Shown here piece after piece: positions 53,992 through 64,000 of a DNA stretch of 64,000 nucleotides. A model generated the notes under the pieces. The model did no database searches and had not been told where the DNA came from. It saw only the letters and a list, made by a program, of their open reading frames with translations. Position numbers and translations under genes: made by a program. The stretch comes from Pseudomonas lalkuanensis. GTDB lineage: Bacteria > Pseudomonadota > Gammaproteobacteria > Pseudomonadales > Pseudomonadaceae. Positions within the stretch are counted from its first letter, which is position 1. Each line of letters begins with the position of its first letter. The DNA lies in the NCBI RefSeq assembly GCF_008807375.1, contig NZ_CP043311.1, positions 5,560,001 through 5,624,000 of the forward strand. Direction: 5' to 3'.

Positions 53992-55446
53992 CTAACGTAC
54001 GACTTTTAGCCAATCTCCGGGCTTTGGCTCGCCGATTGGATACAAATTATTCAACAATCGGATACGATTTTCCAGGTCCGCTTGCGCGCCCGGCAATTTG
54101 CTCTCCCGGGCCAGGCTTGCGATCGTCTGGCCGGACTTCGCCTGGATCAGGTGCAGACGCAACGGCTGGGCCAAGACCCGCTCCTCCTTCTTCATTGGAC
54201 GGAAGCTACGGATCACCGAGAGGAACTTGTCGTCCTCGCTTTCCAGGGACGCCCCATTGCGAATCGCACCGACGAACAGATAGGCCTTGTCGTCCTTGTA
54301 GATGGCCGCCACCCGGCGCGCCGGATTTCCCGGCAAGACCGCAGTGGCGCCTTGCAGCCCGGCCTGCTGCAGGGACTCTTCCATGGCCAACCGCTGACCA
54401 CCGGCCTTTTGCCGCAGATAGCCTGCCGGAGCCAGGTTCGGCTTGCGCCCATCCAGGGTCATGGCGATGAAGGCCTGCTGGTTGGCGCTGTGGGTAATCA
54501 CTGCATCAGCGCGATTGACCATCCCCCAGCCATCGGGGAAGTGAAGGGTGAAATCGAGTTCGGCGTGATAGAAGTCCTGACCCCGGCGCACCCCGGTTTC
54601 AGCCGAGTCGCCGAAAGGCAGCCCCTCCAGGTGCTTGAGGAAGACATCCCGGTTCACCACCTGATTGCCGCCAGCCAGCGCCTTCGCCGGGCCGACCACC
54701 TGCTGCAGCCGCGTGTCGTTGTCCGGGTGGCTATCGAATACGCCGTGGTAGCCCGACGGCGCCTCCGTCTGCCCCTTGCGACGAGCCTGGTCGCGGGCGA
54801 ACTCTTCCTGGTTCTTCAGCACCTTCACGACTTCGATCATGGCCTGCGGGTCATAGCCACTGCGCGCCAGGTACTGGGCGCCCAGACCGTCCGCCTCCAG
54901 CTCCATGTCACGCCCATAGCCACGAACGAAGGCCGTGCCCAGCACGTTGGTCAGGTCGGCTGCAGCGCCAACGCCGGTACCGATGGCGACCGCCTGCCCC
55001 AGGATGTTCCACGCAGTGGACTGACTCTGCTGCTGCACGCTGTGCCGTGCGGTGACGTGACCCACCTCGTGCCCCAGCACCGCAGCGAGTTCCGCTTCCG
55101 AGTTCAGGTAGGCCAGCAGGCCGCGATGGATATAGATGTAGCCGCCCGGCAGGGCGAAGGCGTTGATGTCCGGCGAGTCGACCACGGTGAAGTGGTAGGC
55201 AATATTGCTGCGGTGGCTGTGACTGGCGACGCGCTGCCCCACTTCCTGCACGTAGGCCTGCAGCTTTTCGTCCGCATAGGGCGGGTTCTGCTTGGCGATT
55301 TCCTGGTTGTACTGGCGACCGAGATCCAGCTCCTGCTGCTCGCTCATCATCACGAAATTGGTCTTGCCGGTCGCGGGGTTCACCGCGCAACCGGCCAGCA
55401 GGGAAGAACCGAACAGCAGCGCCAAGACCAGCGCAGGGGATCTCAT
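53992..55446 (-). CDS. M48-family metalloprotease lipoprotein
   Basis: The 484-residue protein has a lipoprotein signal (lipobox LAGC, Cys19), an M48 protease domain with the zinc motif HEVGH in AELAAVLGHEVGHVTARHS (near residue 145) and the third ligand in LEADGLGAQYLARSGYD. The C-terminal ~200 residues are not BepA-type TPR; the last ~55 (LIQAKSGQTIASLARESKL to GDWLKVV) look like a LysM-type or M48-associated module. It probably acts in outer-membrane protein quality control, which is inference. ATGA overlap with the nuclease gene upstream. Confidence 0.9.
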   Translation of the reverse strand: MRSPALVLALLFGSSLLAGCAVNPATGKTNFVMMSEQQELDLGRQYNQEIAKQNPPYADEKLQAYVQEVGQRVASHSHRSNIAYHFTVVDSPDINAFALPGGYIYIHRGLLAYLNSEAELAAVLGHEVGHVTARHSVQQQSQSTAWNILGQAVAIGTGVGAAADLTNVLGTAFVRGYGRDMELEADGLGAQYLARSGYDPQAMIEVVKVLKNQEEFARDQARRKGQTEAPSGYHGVFDSHPDNDTRLQQVVGPAKALAGGNQVVNRDVFLKHLEGLPFGDSAETGVRRGQDFYHAELDFTLHFPDGWGMVNRADAVITHSANQQAFIAMTLDGRKPNLAPAGYLRQKAGGQRLAMEESLQQAGLQGATAVLPGNPARRVAAIYKDDKAYLFVGAIRNGASLESEDDKFLSVIRSFRPMKKEERVLAQPLRLHLIQAKSGQTIASLARESKLPGAQADLENRIRLLNNLYPIGEPKPGDWLKVVR

Positions 55447-56243
55447 CGAATCACCTCGAGCATTCCATTGTGGGTAAGGGGGAGCATCCAGCGGGGATTC
55501 CTCGTATTTACGCCGCCCCTGCGTGCACGGTCAATTACCCAGCCTCGCGCTTCTATTCGCCGCCCCTCCAGTCGCTGCAACGTGGCGGCATCGAACTGGC
55601 GCAGATGCTTCAGTTCGACACGCAGTACCAGGGGCCCGTCCAGCTGCAGCCAGACCCCGCCACGGTTGCGTTCGACCCTGGCGACGCGCCCCTGCACCAG
55701 CGCAAAACCGCCCCGGCGCAGCTGCCACGGCGATTGCAACGGAGGTCGACGCCAAAGTCCCCGTCCGGCACGACGTGCCTCCCGCTCCGCAATGGCATGG
55801 CATCCGCTGAGCGCGGCGTTAGGCGCGATGGCAATGTGAAACGCCAGCCCCTCGGCGAGCAAGCGCTCCTCGAGATTGCGCCCGCTACTGTCATAAAGGT
55901 GAGCCAGGGTGCGACCGTAGTGGTCTTTCGGTTCGCGCCCGAGACGCAGCCCAACGCGCCCGCCACTGGATTTCACCAGTTCGGTCAGACGTCGGTGCGC
56001 CGCTACGGCGTAGGGCTCATCCGACCGCCCCTTGCGAGCCAACTCGGGCGCGTTCAGGCCAATCAGACGAACGCTTCGTCCATCGACCAGACGCAAGGTG
56101 TCGCCATCGACGACTTTTCGGACTTTATAGGTAGGAAGGTTGCCCGAAAGCGGGCAGGCGGCATGAAGGGAGAAACTCAAAAGCCAGAAAAAGAAAAAGG
56201 CGCCTGTCAGAGGCGCCTTTCTCGTCAGCGGGGACTTGGCCAT
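55443..56243 (-). CDS. secreted staphylococcal-nuclease-like thermonuclease
   Basis: The 266-residue protein has a Sec signal peptide (MAKSPLTRKAPLTGAFFFFW, cut after SLHA) and an SNase OB-fold: VVDGDTLRL, RLIGLNAPE (catalytic Arg and Glu) and KDHYGRTLAHLY (catalytic Arg), so it looks active. An extra ~90-residue C-terminal part follows. GGAAGG lies five bases before the ATG. The codons for residues 8-19 are the rpmE terminator, so the gene must be expressed by read-through or its own promoter. The stop overlaps the M48 start. Confidence 0.88.
   Translation of the reverse strand: MAKSPLTRKAPLTGAFFFFWLLSFSLHAACPLSGNLPTYKVRKVVDGDTLRLVDGRSVRLIGLNAPELARKGRSDEPYAVAAHRRLTELVKSSGGRVGLRLGREPKDHYGRTLAHLYDSSGRNLEERLLAEGLAFHIAIAPNAALSGCHAIAEREARRAGRGLWRRPPLQSPWQLRRGGFALVQGRVARVERNRGGVWLQLDGPLVLRVELKHLRQFDAATLQRLEGRRIEARGWVIDRARRGGVNTRNPRWMLPLTHNGMLEVIR
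56188..56220 (-). terminator. rpmE terminator lying inside the thermonuclease coding sequence
   Basis: On the minus strand AAAGGCGCC/GGCGCCTTT with a 7-base loop is followed by TTTTTCTTTTTC, 50 bp after the rpmE stop. It lies wholly within codons 8-19 of the thermonuclease; the T tract encodes FFFF of its signal peptide. Confidence 0.82.
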
Positions 56244-56269
56244 CAGGCCTTCCCGGGCTGTGTCGGCTC

Positions 56270-56482
56270 TTACTTGGCGCCGAACACGCCAAAACGCTGC
56301 TTGAAGCGATCGATACGGCCGCCGGTGTCCAGAACCTTCTGCTTACCGGTGTAGAACGGGTGGCACTCGGAGCATACGTCGAGGCTGATGTTCTTGCCGA
56401 TGGTGGAGCGGGTCTTGATGACGTTGCCGCAGCTGCAGGTAGCTTCGATCGCTACGTACTCGGGATGGATTTCCGGTTTCAT
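56270..56482 (-). CDS. rpmE: 50S ribosomal protein L31 (zinc-binding form) RpmE
   Basis: The 70-residue ribosomal protein starts [20 protein letters not shown]. Zinc ligands C16, C18, C37 and C40 are all present, so this is the zinc-dependent C+ paralogue that zinc starvation replaces with a C- form (not in this window). A much longer in-frame reading upstream is not coding. Divergent from priA, as in many gamma-proteobacteria. Confidence 0.97.
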   Translation of the reverse strand: MKPEIHPEYVAIEATCSCGNVIKTRSTIGKNISLDVCSECHPFYTGKQKVLDTGGRIDRFKQRFGVFGAK

Positions 56483-56552
56483 TGCATGATCCTCAGGTCT
56501 GGCGTGCCGCCACCCGACCCTATGTCGAGCACCGCACGGAAACAGGCGGCGG

Positions 56553-56580
56553 ATGATACCAGAGTGAGGGTGCGTTGCAA
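56553..56580 (-). promoter_or_regulatory. sigma-70 promoter of rpmE
   Basis: On the minus strand TTGCAA and TATCAT are separated by 16 bp (with a G before the -10). The predicted start lies near 56546, giving a ~64-nt leader. Confidence 0.58.
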
Positions 56581-56613
56581 GCCGCCAGCCGCACCGGCCG
56601 TCGCGCTGGGCCA

Positions 56614-56622
56614 TGTTAAGAT
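56614..56622 (+). promoter_or_regulatory. candidate extended -10 promoter of priA
   Basis: TG-T-TAAGAT fits an extended -10 without a needed -35, 27 bp before the priA TTG start. The leader would be only about 20 nt and still hold GAAGGGA. Confidence 0.35.
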
Positions 56623-56649
56623 CGCGCCTTTTCCGAAGGGACCGCCCGC

Positions 56650-58872
56650 TTGCCCGACGCACCCATCCTGCGCCTAGCCCTGCCCTCGCCGCTACGCCGC
56701 CTGTTCGACTACCGGGCGCCTGCCGGCGTGCCTCGCGCCGCCCTGCAGCCGGGGGTTCGCCTGCGTGTGCCGTTCGGCCGACGCGAGATCATCGGCGTGC
56801 TGGTGGAAGTGACGGACAAGAGCGATGTGCCCGCGGACAAGCTCAAACCGGCACTGGAACTGCTGGATAGCCGCCCGCCACTGCCGCCCTCGCTCTTCAA
56901 GCTCTGCCTGTGGACCGCCCAGTACTACCAGCACAGCCTCGGCGACACCCTGAGCTGGGCCCTGCCGGTGCTGCTACGCCAGGGAGAACCGGCGGAGGCC
57001 CGGCAGGAGCGATTCTGGCATGTCGCCCCGGGCGCCAGCCTCGACGACCCGCGCCTGGCCCGCGCACCGCGGCAGCGCCAGGCCCTGGCCACCCTGGCGC
57101 AGCATCCCCATGGTGTCGCGCACCAATTGCTCAGCCAACTGCAGCTGAACAAGGACAGTCTCGACATCCTCCTGGAAAAGGGTCTGGCCCGCGTCGAAGT
57201 ACGCCGCCACGTCCCCAGCGACCGCCACGGTCCATTGCTGGCTCAGCCGGAGCTGCCGCTCAACCCCGAGCAGCGCGCCGCCTTCGACGCGGTGCATGCT
57301 TCCTTCGGCAGCTTCAATGCCCTGCTCCTGGCCGGGGTTACCGGCAGCGGCAAGACCGAGGTCTACCTGCAACTGATCCGCCAGACCCTCGAAGCCGGCA
57401 AACAGGCACTGGTACTGATCCCCGAGATCAACCTCGGTCCGCAGACCCTCGAACGCTTCTCCCGCCGTTTCAACGCGCGGATCGCCCTGCTCCACTCGGC
57501 GGTGAACGACCGCGAGCGCCTGGACGCCTGGCTCGCCGCCCGCGATGGCGAGGCCGACATCGTCATCGGCACCCGCTCGGCACTCTTCACGCCGCTGAAG
57601 AATCCGGGGCTGATCATCATCGACGAGGAACACGACGCTTCTTATAAGCAGCAGGAAGGCCTGCGCTACCACGCCCGCGACCTGGCCCTGGTACGTGCCC
57701 GCCAGGAGAACATCCCGATCCTGCTGGGCTCGGCCACACCCTCGCTGGAAAGCCTGCAGAATGCCCACGCCGGCCGCTACGGCCTGTTGCGCCTGACCCA
57801 GCGCGCCGGTGGCGCCAAGCAACCGCGCTTCCTGCGCCTGGATGTGAAGAGCCTGCCGCTGGACTCCGGCATATCGATGCCGCTGCAACAGGCCATCGCC
57901 CAGACCCTGGCGGCGGGCCAGCAGGTACTAGTATTCCTCAACCGACGCGGCTTCGCGCCGACCCTGCTGTGCCATGACTGCGGCTGGATCAGCCAGTGCC
58001 CGCGCTGTGACGCGCGCATGACCCTGCACCAGCGCTTCAACGAGCTGCGCTGCCACCATTGCGGTCACACCCAGCGCCAGCCATCCTGCTGCCCCGACTG
58101 CAGCCGGGTCGACCTGCGTCCGGTGGGTGCCGGCACCGAGCGCGCCGAAGAGCGCCTGGCGATCCTGTTCCCCAAGACCCAGGTTCTGCGCATAGACCGC
58201 GACAGCACCTCGCGCAAGGACGCGATGGACAAGCTGTTCTCCACCATCCAGCGCGGCGAACCCTGCATCCTGGTCGGCACCCAGATGCTCGCCAAGGGGC
58301 ACCATTTTCCCCGCGTGACCCTGGTGGCCATCCTCGACGCCGACGGCGGCCTGTTCTCAGCCGACTTCCGCGCCAGCGAACGCATGGCCCAGCTCATCGT
58401 CCAGGTCGCGGGCCGGGCCGGTCGCGCCGAGGAGCCGGGCAAGGTGATCATCCAGACCCACCTGGCCGAGCATCCCCTGCTGGTGCAGCTCACCGAACAG
58501 GGCTACTTCGCCTTTGCCGATCAGGCCCTTTCCGAGCGACGTGCAGCCGGCCTGCCGCCCTTCGCTCATCTCGCGCTGTTGCGCGCCGAGGCACACAAGC
58601 CGGGCCAGGCGGAGGATTTCCTCGACAGCGCCTGCACCGAAGCCGAACAACAACTGGCCGAAATGGGCCTCAACGGAGTCGAATTACTGGGACCGGTCCC
58701 CGCCCCCATGGAACGCCGCGCCGGCCGCTATCGTGCCCAGCTCCTGTTGCAAGCCAATGCCCGCGCGCCCCTGCATCGCCTGCTGACGCCCTGGAGCCAG
58801 GCGCTGGAGCAGTTGCCCGGAGGCCGCGCGGTACGCTGGTCGCTGGATGTCGATCCAATAGACCTGTTCTGA
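56650..58872 (+). CDS. priA: primosomal replication restart helicase PriA
   Basis: 3'-5' superfamily 2 helicase that reloads the replisome at stalled forks. The 740-residue protein has the N-terminal 3'-DNA-end binding domain ([16 protein letters not shown]), Walker [13 protein letters not shown] (near 229), DEEH in [15 protein letters not shown] (near 325), and eight zinc-binding cysteines in [14 protein letters not shown] and CHHCG...CCPDC (about 441-487). The start is TTG with GAAGGGA nine bases upstream; no ATG or GTG is available before the family N-terminus, so a weak start codon seems real. Confidence 0.96.
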   Translation: MPDAPILRLALPSPLRRLFDYRAPAGVPRAALQPGVRLRVPFGRREIIGVLVEVTDKSDVPADKLKPALELLDSRPPLPPSLFKLCLWTAQYYQHSLGDTLSWALPVLLRQGEPAEARQERFWHVAPGASLDDPRLARAPRQRQALATLAQHPHGVAHQLLSQLQLNKDSLDILLEKGLARVEVRRHVPSDRHGPLLAQPELPLNPEQRAAFDAVHASFGSFNALLLAGVTGSGKTEVYLQLIRQTLEAGKQALVLIPEINLGPQTLERFSRRFNARIALLHSAVNDRERLDAWLAARDGEADIVIGTRSALFTPLKNPGLIIIDEEHDASYKQQEGLRYHARDLALVRARQENIPILLGSATPSLESLQNAHAGRYGLLRLTQRAGGAKQPRFLRLDVKSLPLDSGISMPLQQAIAQTLAAGQQVLVFLNRRGFAPTLLCHDCGWISQCPRCDARMTLHQRFNELRCHHCGHTQRQPSCCPDCSRVDLRPVGAGTERAEERLAILFPKTQVLRIDRDSTSRKDAMDKLFSTIQRGEPCILVGTQMLAKGHHFPRVTLVAILDADGGLFSADFRASERMAQLIVQVAGRAGRAEEPGKVIIQTHLAEHPLLVQLTEQGYFAFADQALSERRAAGLPPFAHLALLRAEAHKPGQAEDFLDSACTEAEQQLAEMGLNGVELLGPVPAPMERRAGRYRAQLLLQANARAPLHRLLTPWSQALEQLPGGRAVRWSLDVDPIDLF

Positions 58873-58905
58873 CCACCGCCGCCCGGCCGATATCACAGAA
58901 AGTCC

Positions 58906-58940
58906 CTTGCAGCTCGCCGCTTAAAACTTGAAGCTGCAGC
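58906..58940. repeat. short CTTGCAGCT-type inverted repeat between priA and argS
   Basis: TGCAGCT (58908-58914) and AGCTGCA (58932-58938) are 7-bp arms around CGCCGCTTAAAACTTGA. The sequence resembles the element between ilvE and waaF. No T tract; role unknown. Confidence 0.5.
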
Positions 58941-58956
58941 CGCAGCCCGCCGATAA

Positions 58957-60750
<1,794 letters not shown>

Positions 60751-60756
60751 CGGACT

Positions 60757-61473
60757 ATGGCGAAGAAGAAACCTGCACCCAAGCGCGGGGCCAGCCGCTA
60801 CCAGGCGCCGGCCAAGAAACCGGTGCCCGGCTGGGTCTGGTTGGCCATCGGACTGGTCATCGGTGGCTTCGTGGTGTTCCTCAACCAGCTCGAACCGGGC
60901 CGCGACGAAGTGCGCCGGACCAAGCCCGAGCAGGCCGCGAACGGTGCCGCCAGCGGCAAGGCCGGCAGTGATACCGGCAAGGTCCAGGCCAGGCCGACGA
61001 CACCGCCGCCACAGGAACCGGCGAAACCCAAGTACGACTTCTACACCCTGCTGCCGGAGTCGGAAGTCATAGTGCCGCCGGAAGCCGTGCCGAAGGAGAC
61101 GCCGCCCACGCAGCCGGAACAGAAACCGGTCACCCCGGAAGAGGCCGCCAAGATCGACGCCGCCCGTGCCCAGGCAGCGCTGAATGGCGAAACGCCGCCC
61201 CCGCCGCCGGTAGTGGCCAAGGCGCCGGTCACCAACCAGTTCTTCCTCCAGGCCGGTTCGTTCCGCAAGCGTGACGACGCCGACCGGGTGCGTGCACAGA
61301 TCATCCTGCTCGGCCAGAACGTCCAGGTGGAATCCGGGACCGTCCGCGAGGAAACCTGGTACCGCGTGCTGGTCGGCCCCTTCGCCAACCGCGAGCAACT
61401 CGCCTCGGCGCAGAAGCAGCTGGCCGGCAGCGGTTTCAGCAATCTGCTGTTACAGCAGCGCCAGAGCCGTTGA
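60757..61473 (+). CDS. SPOR-domain protein, FtsN-like
   Basis: The 238-residue bitopic protein has a basic N-terminus (MAKKKPAPKRGASRYQAPAK), a membrane helix (VWLAIGLVIGGFVVFL), a Pro-rich periplasmic region with EVIVPPEAVPKE, and a C-terminal SPOR domain (FLQAGSFRKRDDADRVRA onward). This layout and the place between argS and hslV match FtsN-type cell division proteins of Pseudomonas and E. coli. It lies 6 bp after argS, so it is co-transcribed. Confidence 0.86.
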   Translation: MAKKKPAPKRGASRYQAPAKKPVPGWVWLAIGLVIGGFVVFLNQLEPGRDEVRRTKPEQAANGAASGKAGSDTGKVQARPTTPPPQEPAKPKYDFYTLLPESEVIVPPEAVPKETPPTQPEQKPVTPEEAAKIDAARAQAALNGETPPPPPVVAKAPVTNQFFLQAGSFRKRDDADRVRAQIILLGQNVQVESGTVREETWYRVLVGPFANREQLASAQKQLAGSGFSNLLLQQRQSR

Positions 61474-61481
61474 GCTGCGGG

Positions 61482-61621
61482 CGACTCGTTGAAATAACGT
61501 CGGCGAGGCAGCCGGTGCGAGGCAGAAGCAGGCGAAAAAGCAGAGTTTACGAGCTGTAAATGAGCATTTTGAGCCAGGTTCTGACGAAGCACCGGCAACG
61601 CAGGCAGTTATTCAACAGTCG
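61482..61621. mobile_element. ~140-bp palindromic, MITE-like element with imperfect terminal inverted repeats
   Basis: CGACTCGTTGAAATAAC (61482-61498) and the reverse complement of 61607-61621, CGACTGTTGAATAAC, are terminal repeats that differ by two single-base indels. Inside them GCCGGTGC (61511-61518) and GCACCGGC (61589-61596) pair, and the centre has TTTAC-GAGCT-GTAAA (61546-61560), so the whole element can fold into one long imperfect hairpin. No coding content. The central GAGTTTACGAGCTGTAAATG and following GAGCATTTTGAGCC recall sequence I have seen in other Pseudomonas intergenic regions, which would make it a dispersed repeat; not verified. No clear target duplication. Confidence 0.62.
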
Positions 61622-61640
61622 GCCAATCGTCCGCGCCTGG

Positions 61641-61668
61641 TTGAAAAGCCGGGCACGGCCCCCCATCT
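61641..61668 (+). promoter_or_regulatory. sigma-32 (RpoH) heat-shock promoter of hslVU
   Basis: TTGAAA (61641-61646), a 14-bp spacer and CCCCATCT (61661-61668) match the RpoH consensus TTGAAA-N13-15-CCCCATNT. The predicted start is about 40 bp before the hslV start codon. Confidence 0.85.
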
Positions 61669-61714
61669 GAGTTTCCATTCGGGCATTCCGCCCCGCTGCG
61701 TGGAGACTCTCCCC

Positions 61715-62245
61715 TTGACCACCATCGTTTCAGTCCGCCGCAACGGCAAAGTCGTCATGGGCGGCGACGGCCAGGTTTCCCTCGGCAACACCGTCATGAA
61801 GAGCAACGCCCGCAAGGTCCGCCGCCTCTACCACGGCCAGGTCCTGGCCGGCTTCGCCGGTGCCACCGCCGATGCCTTCACCCTCTTCGAACGCTTCGAA
61901 GGGCAGCTGGAAAAGCACCAGGGCCATCTTGTCCGCGCCGCCGTCGAGCTGGCCAAGGACTGGCGTACCGACCGTTCCCTGAGCCGCCTGGAAGCCATGC
62001 TCGCCGTGGCCAACAAGGATGCCTCGCTGATCATCACCGGCAACGGTGACGTGGTGGAACCCGAGCACGGCCTGATCGCCATGGGCTCCGGCGGCGGTTT
62101 CGCCCAGGCCGCTGCCCTGGCGCTGCTGCAACACACCGAACTGTCCGCCCGCGAAGTGGCCGAGACCGCCCTGAACATCGCCGGCTCCATCTGCGTGTTC
62201 ACCAACCAGAACCTGACCATCGAGGAGCTGGACAGCGCCGAGTGA
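61715..62245 (+). CDS. hslV: ATP-dependent protease HslVU, peptidase subunit HslV (ClpQ)
   Basis: Proteasome-beta-like threonine peptidase. I choose the TTG at 61715: it gives Met-Thr-Thr-Ile ([20 protein letters not shown]), and removal of Met exposes Thr1 as the nucleophile; a GTG five codons earlier would not. GGAG lies nine bases before. The protein has 176 residues with the [15 protein letters not shown] motif. Heat-shock promoter upstream; hslU 29 bp downstream. Confidence 0.96.
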   Translation: MTTIVSVRRNGKVVMGGDGQVSLGNTVMKSNARKVRRLYHGQVLAGFAGATADAFTLFERFEGQLEKHQGHLVRAAVELAKDWRTDRSLSRLEAMLAVANKDASLIITGNGDVVEPEHGLIAMGSGGGFAQAAALALLQHTELSAREVAETALNIAGSICVFTNQNLTIEELDSAE

Positions 62246-62274
62246 GGCAGCCGTCCCGCATTGGAGCCATTTTC

Positions 62275-63612
62275 ATGTCCATGACGCCCCGCGAAATCGT
62301 CCACGAACTCAACCGCCACATCGTTGGCCAGGACGACGCCAAGCGCGCCGTCGCCATCGCCCTGCGCAACCGCTGGCGCCGCATGCAGCTGCCAGCCGAA
62401 CTGCGCGCCGAGGTGACGCCGAAGAACATCCTGATGATCGGCCCGACCGGTGTCGGCAAGACCGAGATCGCACGTCGCCTGGCCAAGCTGGCGAACGCGC
62501 CCTTCATCAAGGTCGAAGCCACCAAGTTCACCGAGGTGGGCTACGTCGGCCGCGACGTCGAGTCCATCATCCGCGACCTCGCCGACGCCGCCGTGAAGAT
62601 GATGCGCGAGCAGGAAATGCACCGCGTGCGCTACCGCGCCGAAGACGCCGCCGAGGAGCGCATCCTCGACGCCCTGCTGCCCCAGGCCCGCACCGGCTTT
62701 GGCGACGAGCAACCGCGCGAGGACTCCAACACCCGCCAGCTGTTCCGCAAACGCCTGCGCGAGGGCCAGCTGGACGACAAGGAAATCGACATCGAAGTGG
62801 CCGAATCCCCGGCTGGCGTGGAAATCATGGCCCCGCCCGGCATGGAGGAAATGACCAACCAGCTGCAGAACCTCTTCTCCAACCTTGGCAAGGGCAAGCG
62901 CAAATCCCGCAAGCTGAAGGTCAAGGAAGCCATGAAGCTGGTGCGCGACGAAGAAGCCGCACGCCTGGTCAATGAGGAAGAACTGAAGGCCGCCGCCCTG
63001 GAAGCGGTTGAGCAGAACGGCATCGTCTTCATCGACGAGATCGACAAGGTGGCCAAGCGCGGCAACGTCGGCGGCGCCGACGTCTCCCGTGAAGGTGTGC
63101 AGCGCGACCTGCTGCCGCTGATCGAAGGCTGCACCGTGAACACCAAGCTGGGCATGGTGAAGACCGACCACATCCTGTTCATCGCCTCCGGTGCCTTCCA
63201 CCTGTCCAAGCCCAGCGACCTGGTGCCGGAACTGCAGGGCCGCCTGCCGATCCGCGTCGAGCTGAAAGCCCTGTCGCCGGAAGACTTCGAGCGCATCCTG
63301 ACCGAGCCCCACGCCTCGCTGACCGAGCAGTACAGCGCGCTGCTGAAGACCGAAGGCCTGAACATCGAGTTCGCCCAGGACGGTATCAAGCGCCTGGCCG
63401 AAATCGCCTGGCAGGTGAACGAGAAGACCGAGAACATTGGTGCCCGCCGCCTGCACACACTGATCGAGCGACTGCTGGAAGAAGTGTCCTTCAGCGCCGG
63501 CGATCTCGCCGCGCAGCACGACGAGAAGCCGATCCTCATCGACGCGGCCTACGTCAACGGCCACCTCGGCGAGTTGGCCCAGGACGAAGACCTGTCGCGC
63601 TACATCCTCTGA
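62275..63612 (+). CDS. hslU: ATP-dependent protease HslVU, ATPase subunit HslU (ClpY)
   Basis: AAA+ unfoldase that feeds substrates to HslV. The 445-residue protein has Walker [15 protein letters not shown] (near residue 56), the pore motif GYVGRDVES, the I-domain (about 110-230), Walker [11 protein letters not shown] (near 251) and the conserved C-terminus ending LSRYIL, which inserts into HslV. GGAG lies ten bases before the ATG at 62275; a longer reading overlaps hslV and is rejected. Confidence 0.97.
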   Translation: MSMTPREIVHELNRHIVGQDDAKRAVAIALRNRWRRMQLPAELRAEVTPKNILMIGPTGVGKTEIARRLAKLANAPFIKVEATKFTEVGYVGRDVESIIRDLADAAVKMMREQEMHRVRYRAEDAAEERILDALLPQARTGFGDEQPREDSNTRQLFRKRLREGQLDDKEIDIEVAESPAGVEIMAPPGMEEMTNQLQNLFSNLGKGKRKSRKLKVKEAMKLVRDEEAARLVNEEELKAAALEAVEQNGIVFIDEIDKVAKRGNVGGADVSREGVQRDLLPLIEGCTVNTKLGMVKTDHILFIASGAFHLSKPSDLVPELQGRLPIRVELKALSPEDFERILTEPHASLTEQYSALLKTEGLNIEFAQDGIKRLAEIAWQVNEKTENIGARRLHTLIERLLEEVSFSAGDLAAQHDEKPILIDAAYVNGHLGELAQDEDLSRYIL

Positions 63613-63626
63613 CAGGCGCACACTGG

Positions 63627-63652
63627 ATACAGCCGGCAACTGCCGGCTGTAT
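63627..63652. terminator. perfect hairpin after hslU
   Basis: ATACAGCCGGCA and TGCCGGCTGTAT are perfect 12-bp arms with two bases between them, 14 bp after the hslU stop. No T tract, so termination is likely partial and the DUF971 gene may be co-transcribed. Confidence 0.6.
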
Positions 63653-63671
63653 CGGTTTGGAGACCCCTGAA

Positions 63672-64000
63672 ATGCGCATCCCCAGCGGTATCGAACTGCA
63701 CAAGGCCTCCAGGACCCTGACCCTGAAGTACGGTCCGCAGGAAAGCTACACCCTCTCCGCCGAATTCCTGCGCGTGCACTCGCCTTCGGCGGAGGTACAG
63801 GGCCACGGCAAGCCCATCCTCCAGTACGGCAAGCTGAACGTAGGCCTGACCAGGCTGGAACCGGCCGGCAACTATGCCCTGAAATTGACCTTCGACGACG
63901 GCCACGACAGCGGCCTCTTCACCTGGGACTACCTCTACCAGCTCGCCACCCGACAGGAAGAGCTGTGGAACGACTATCTGCAGGAGCTTGCAGCCGCCGG
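63672..64000 (+). CDS. DUF971 / gamma-butyrobetaine hydroxylase-like N-terminal domain protein (3' end cut by window edge)
   Basis: The visible 109 residues, MRIPSGIELHKASRTLTLKY onward with FLRVHSPSAEVQGHG and FDDGHDSGLFTWDYLYQLA, fit the small DUF971 (GBBH-like N-terminal) proteins commonly found after hslVU. The domain binds zinc in carnitine-synthesis enzymes; the role of the stand-alone form is not known. The ATG at 63672 has only a weak upstream GGAG (12 bases). The end lies beyond the window. Confidence 0.88.
   Translation, partial: MRIPSGIELHKASRTLTLKYGPQESYTLSAEFLRVHSPSAEVQGHGKPILQYGKLNVGLTRLEPAGNYALKLTFDDGHDSGLFTWDYLYQLATRQEELWNDYLQELAAA

Noticed and set aside
61700..61714. GTG start for hslV
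   Set aside because: It would add five residues before Met-Thr and block formation of the N-terminal catalytic threonine.

Overview
The window is a 64-kb piece of chromosome from a high-GC Pseudomonas. Gene order and protein lengths follow the P. aeruginosa PAO1 segment around PA5009-PA5055 (locus numbers recalled, not looked up): waaP-waaG-waaC-waaF, ilvE, glnE, aceEF, dipA, msrA, rlmJ, an acyl-CoA dehydrogenase, nhaP2/cvrA, mscK, selO, metY, usp, parA, hemE, gltDB, a damX-like gene, aroBK, pilQPONM, ponA, maeB, an M48 protease, rpmE, priA, argS, hslVU. I cannot name the species. Departures from PAO1 as I recall it are an HD-GYP gene between msrA and rlmJ, three rather than two lipoyl domains in AceF, and the lack of the short regulator/transporter block that PAO1 carries between parA and the small lipoprotein upstream of hemE. 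There are no rRNA, tRNA, CRISPR, prophage or transposase genes. No intergenic gap exceeds 300 bp; the largest are about 280 bp.

Layout. 1-3.7 kb, minus strand: LPS inner-core operon with overlapping genes, cut off inside waaP. 3.8-7.7 kb, minus: ilvE and glnE. 8.0-12.7 kb, plus: aceE-aceF behind a pair of operator-like palindromes and closed by a strong terminator. 12.9-17.6 kb, plus: two cyclic-di-GMP phosphodiesterase-type genes (dipA, EAL; then an HD-GYP gene) on either side of msrA. 17.6-28.2 kb: rlmJ, an acyl-CoA dehydrogenase, a K+/H+ antiporter, a large mechanosensitive channel, selO and an amino-acid racemase, with a REP doublet between the last two. 28.5-32.8 kb, plus: a TauE-type exporter, metY, trxC, a thioesterase and a tandem universal stress protein, with several unusual hairpins between them. 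32.9-50 kb, mostly minus: orphan parA, hemE, glutamate synthase gltBD, a SPOR/ATPase protein, aroB, aroK and the type IV pilus operon pilMNOPQ. 50-64 kb: ponA, maeB, an M48 lipoprotein protease, a thermonuclease, rpmE, priA, argS, a SPOR protein and the heat-shock protease hslVU, ending inside a DUF971 gene.

The protein-coding content is housekeeping, and I see no new multi-gene system. The most interesting material is non-coding: a ~140-bp element with imperfect terminal inverted repeats that folds on itself just upstream of a textbook sigma-32 promoter for hslVU; two GntR/FadR-type operators 52 bp apart upstream of aceE; a hairpin that buries the trxC ribosome-binding site; an rpmE terminator that also encodes the signal peptide of the downstream nuclease; and a recent-looking duplication of a lipoyl domain in aceF.
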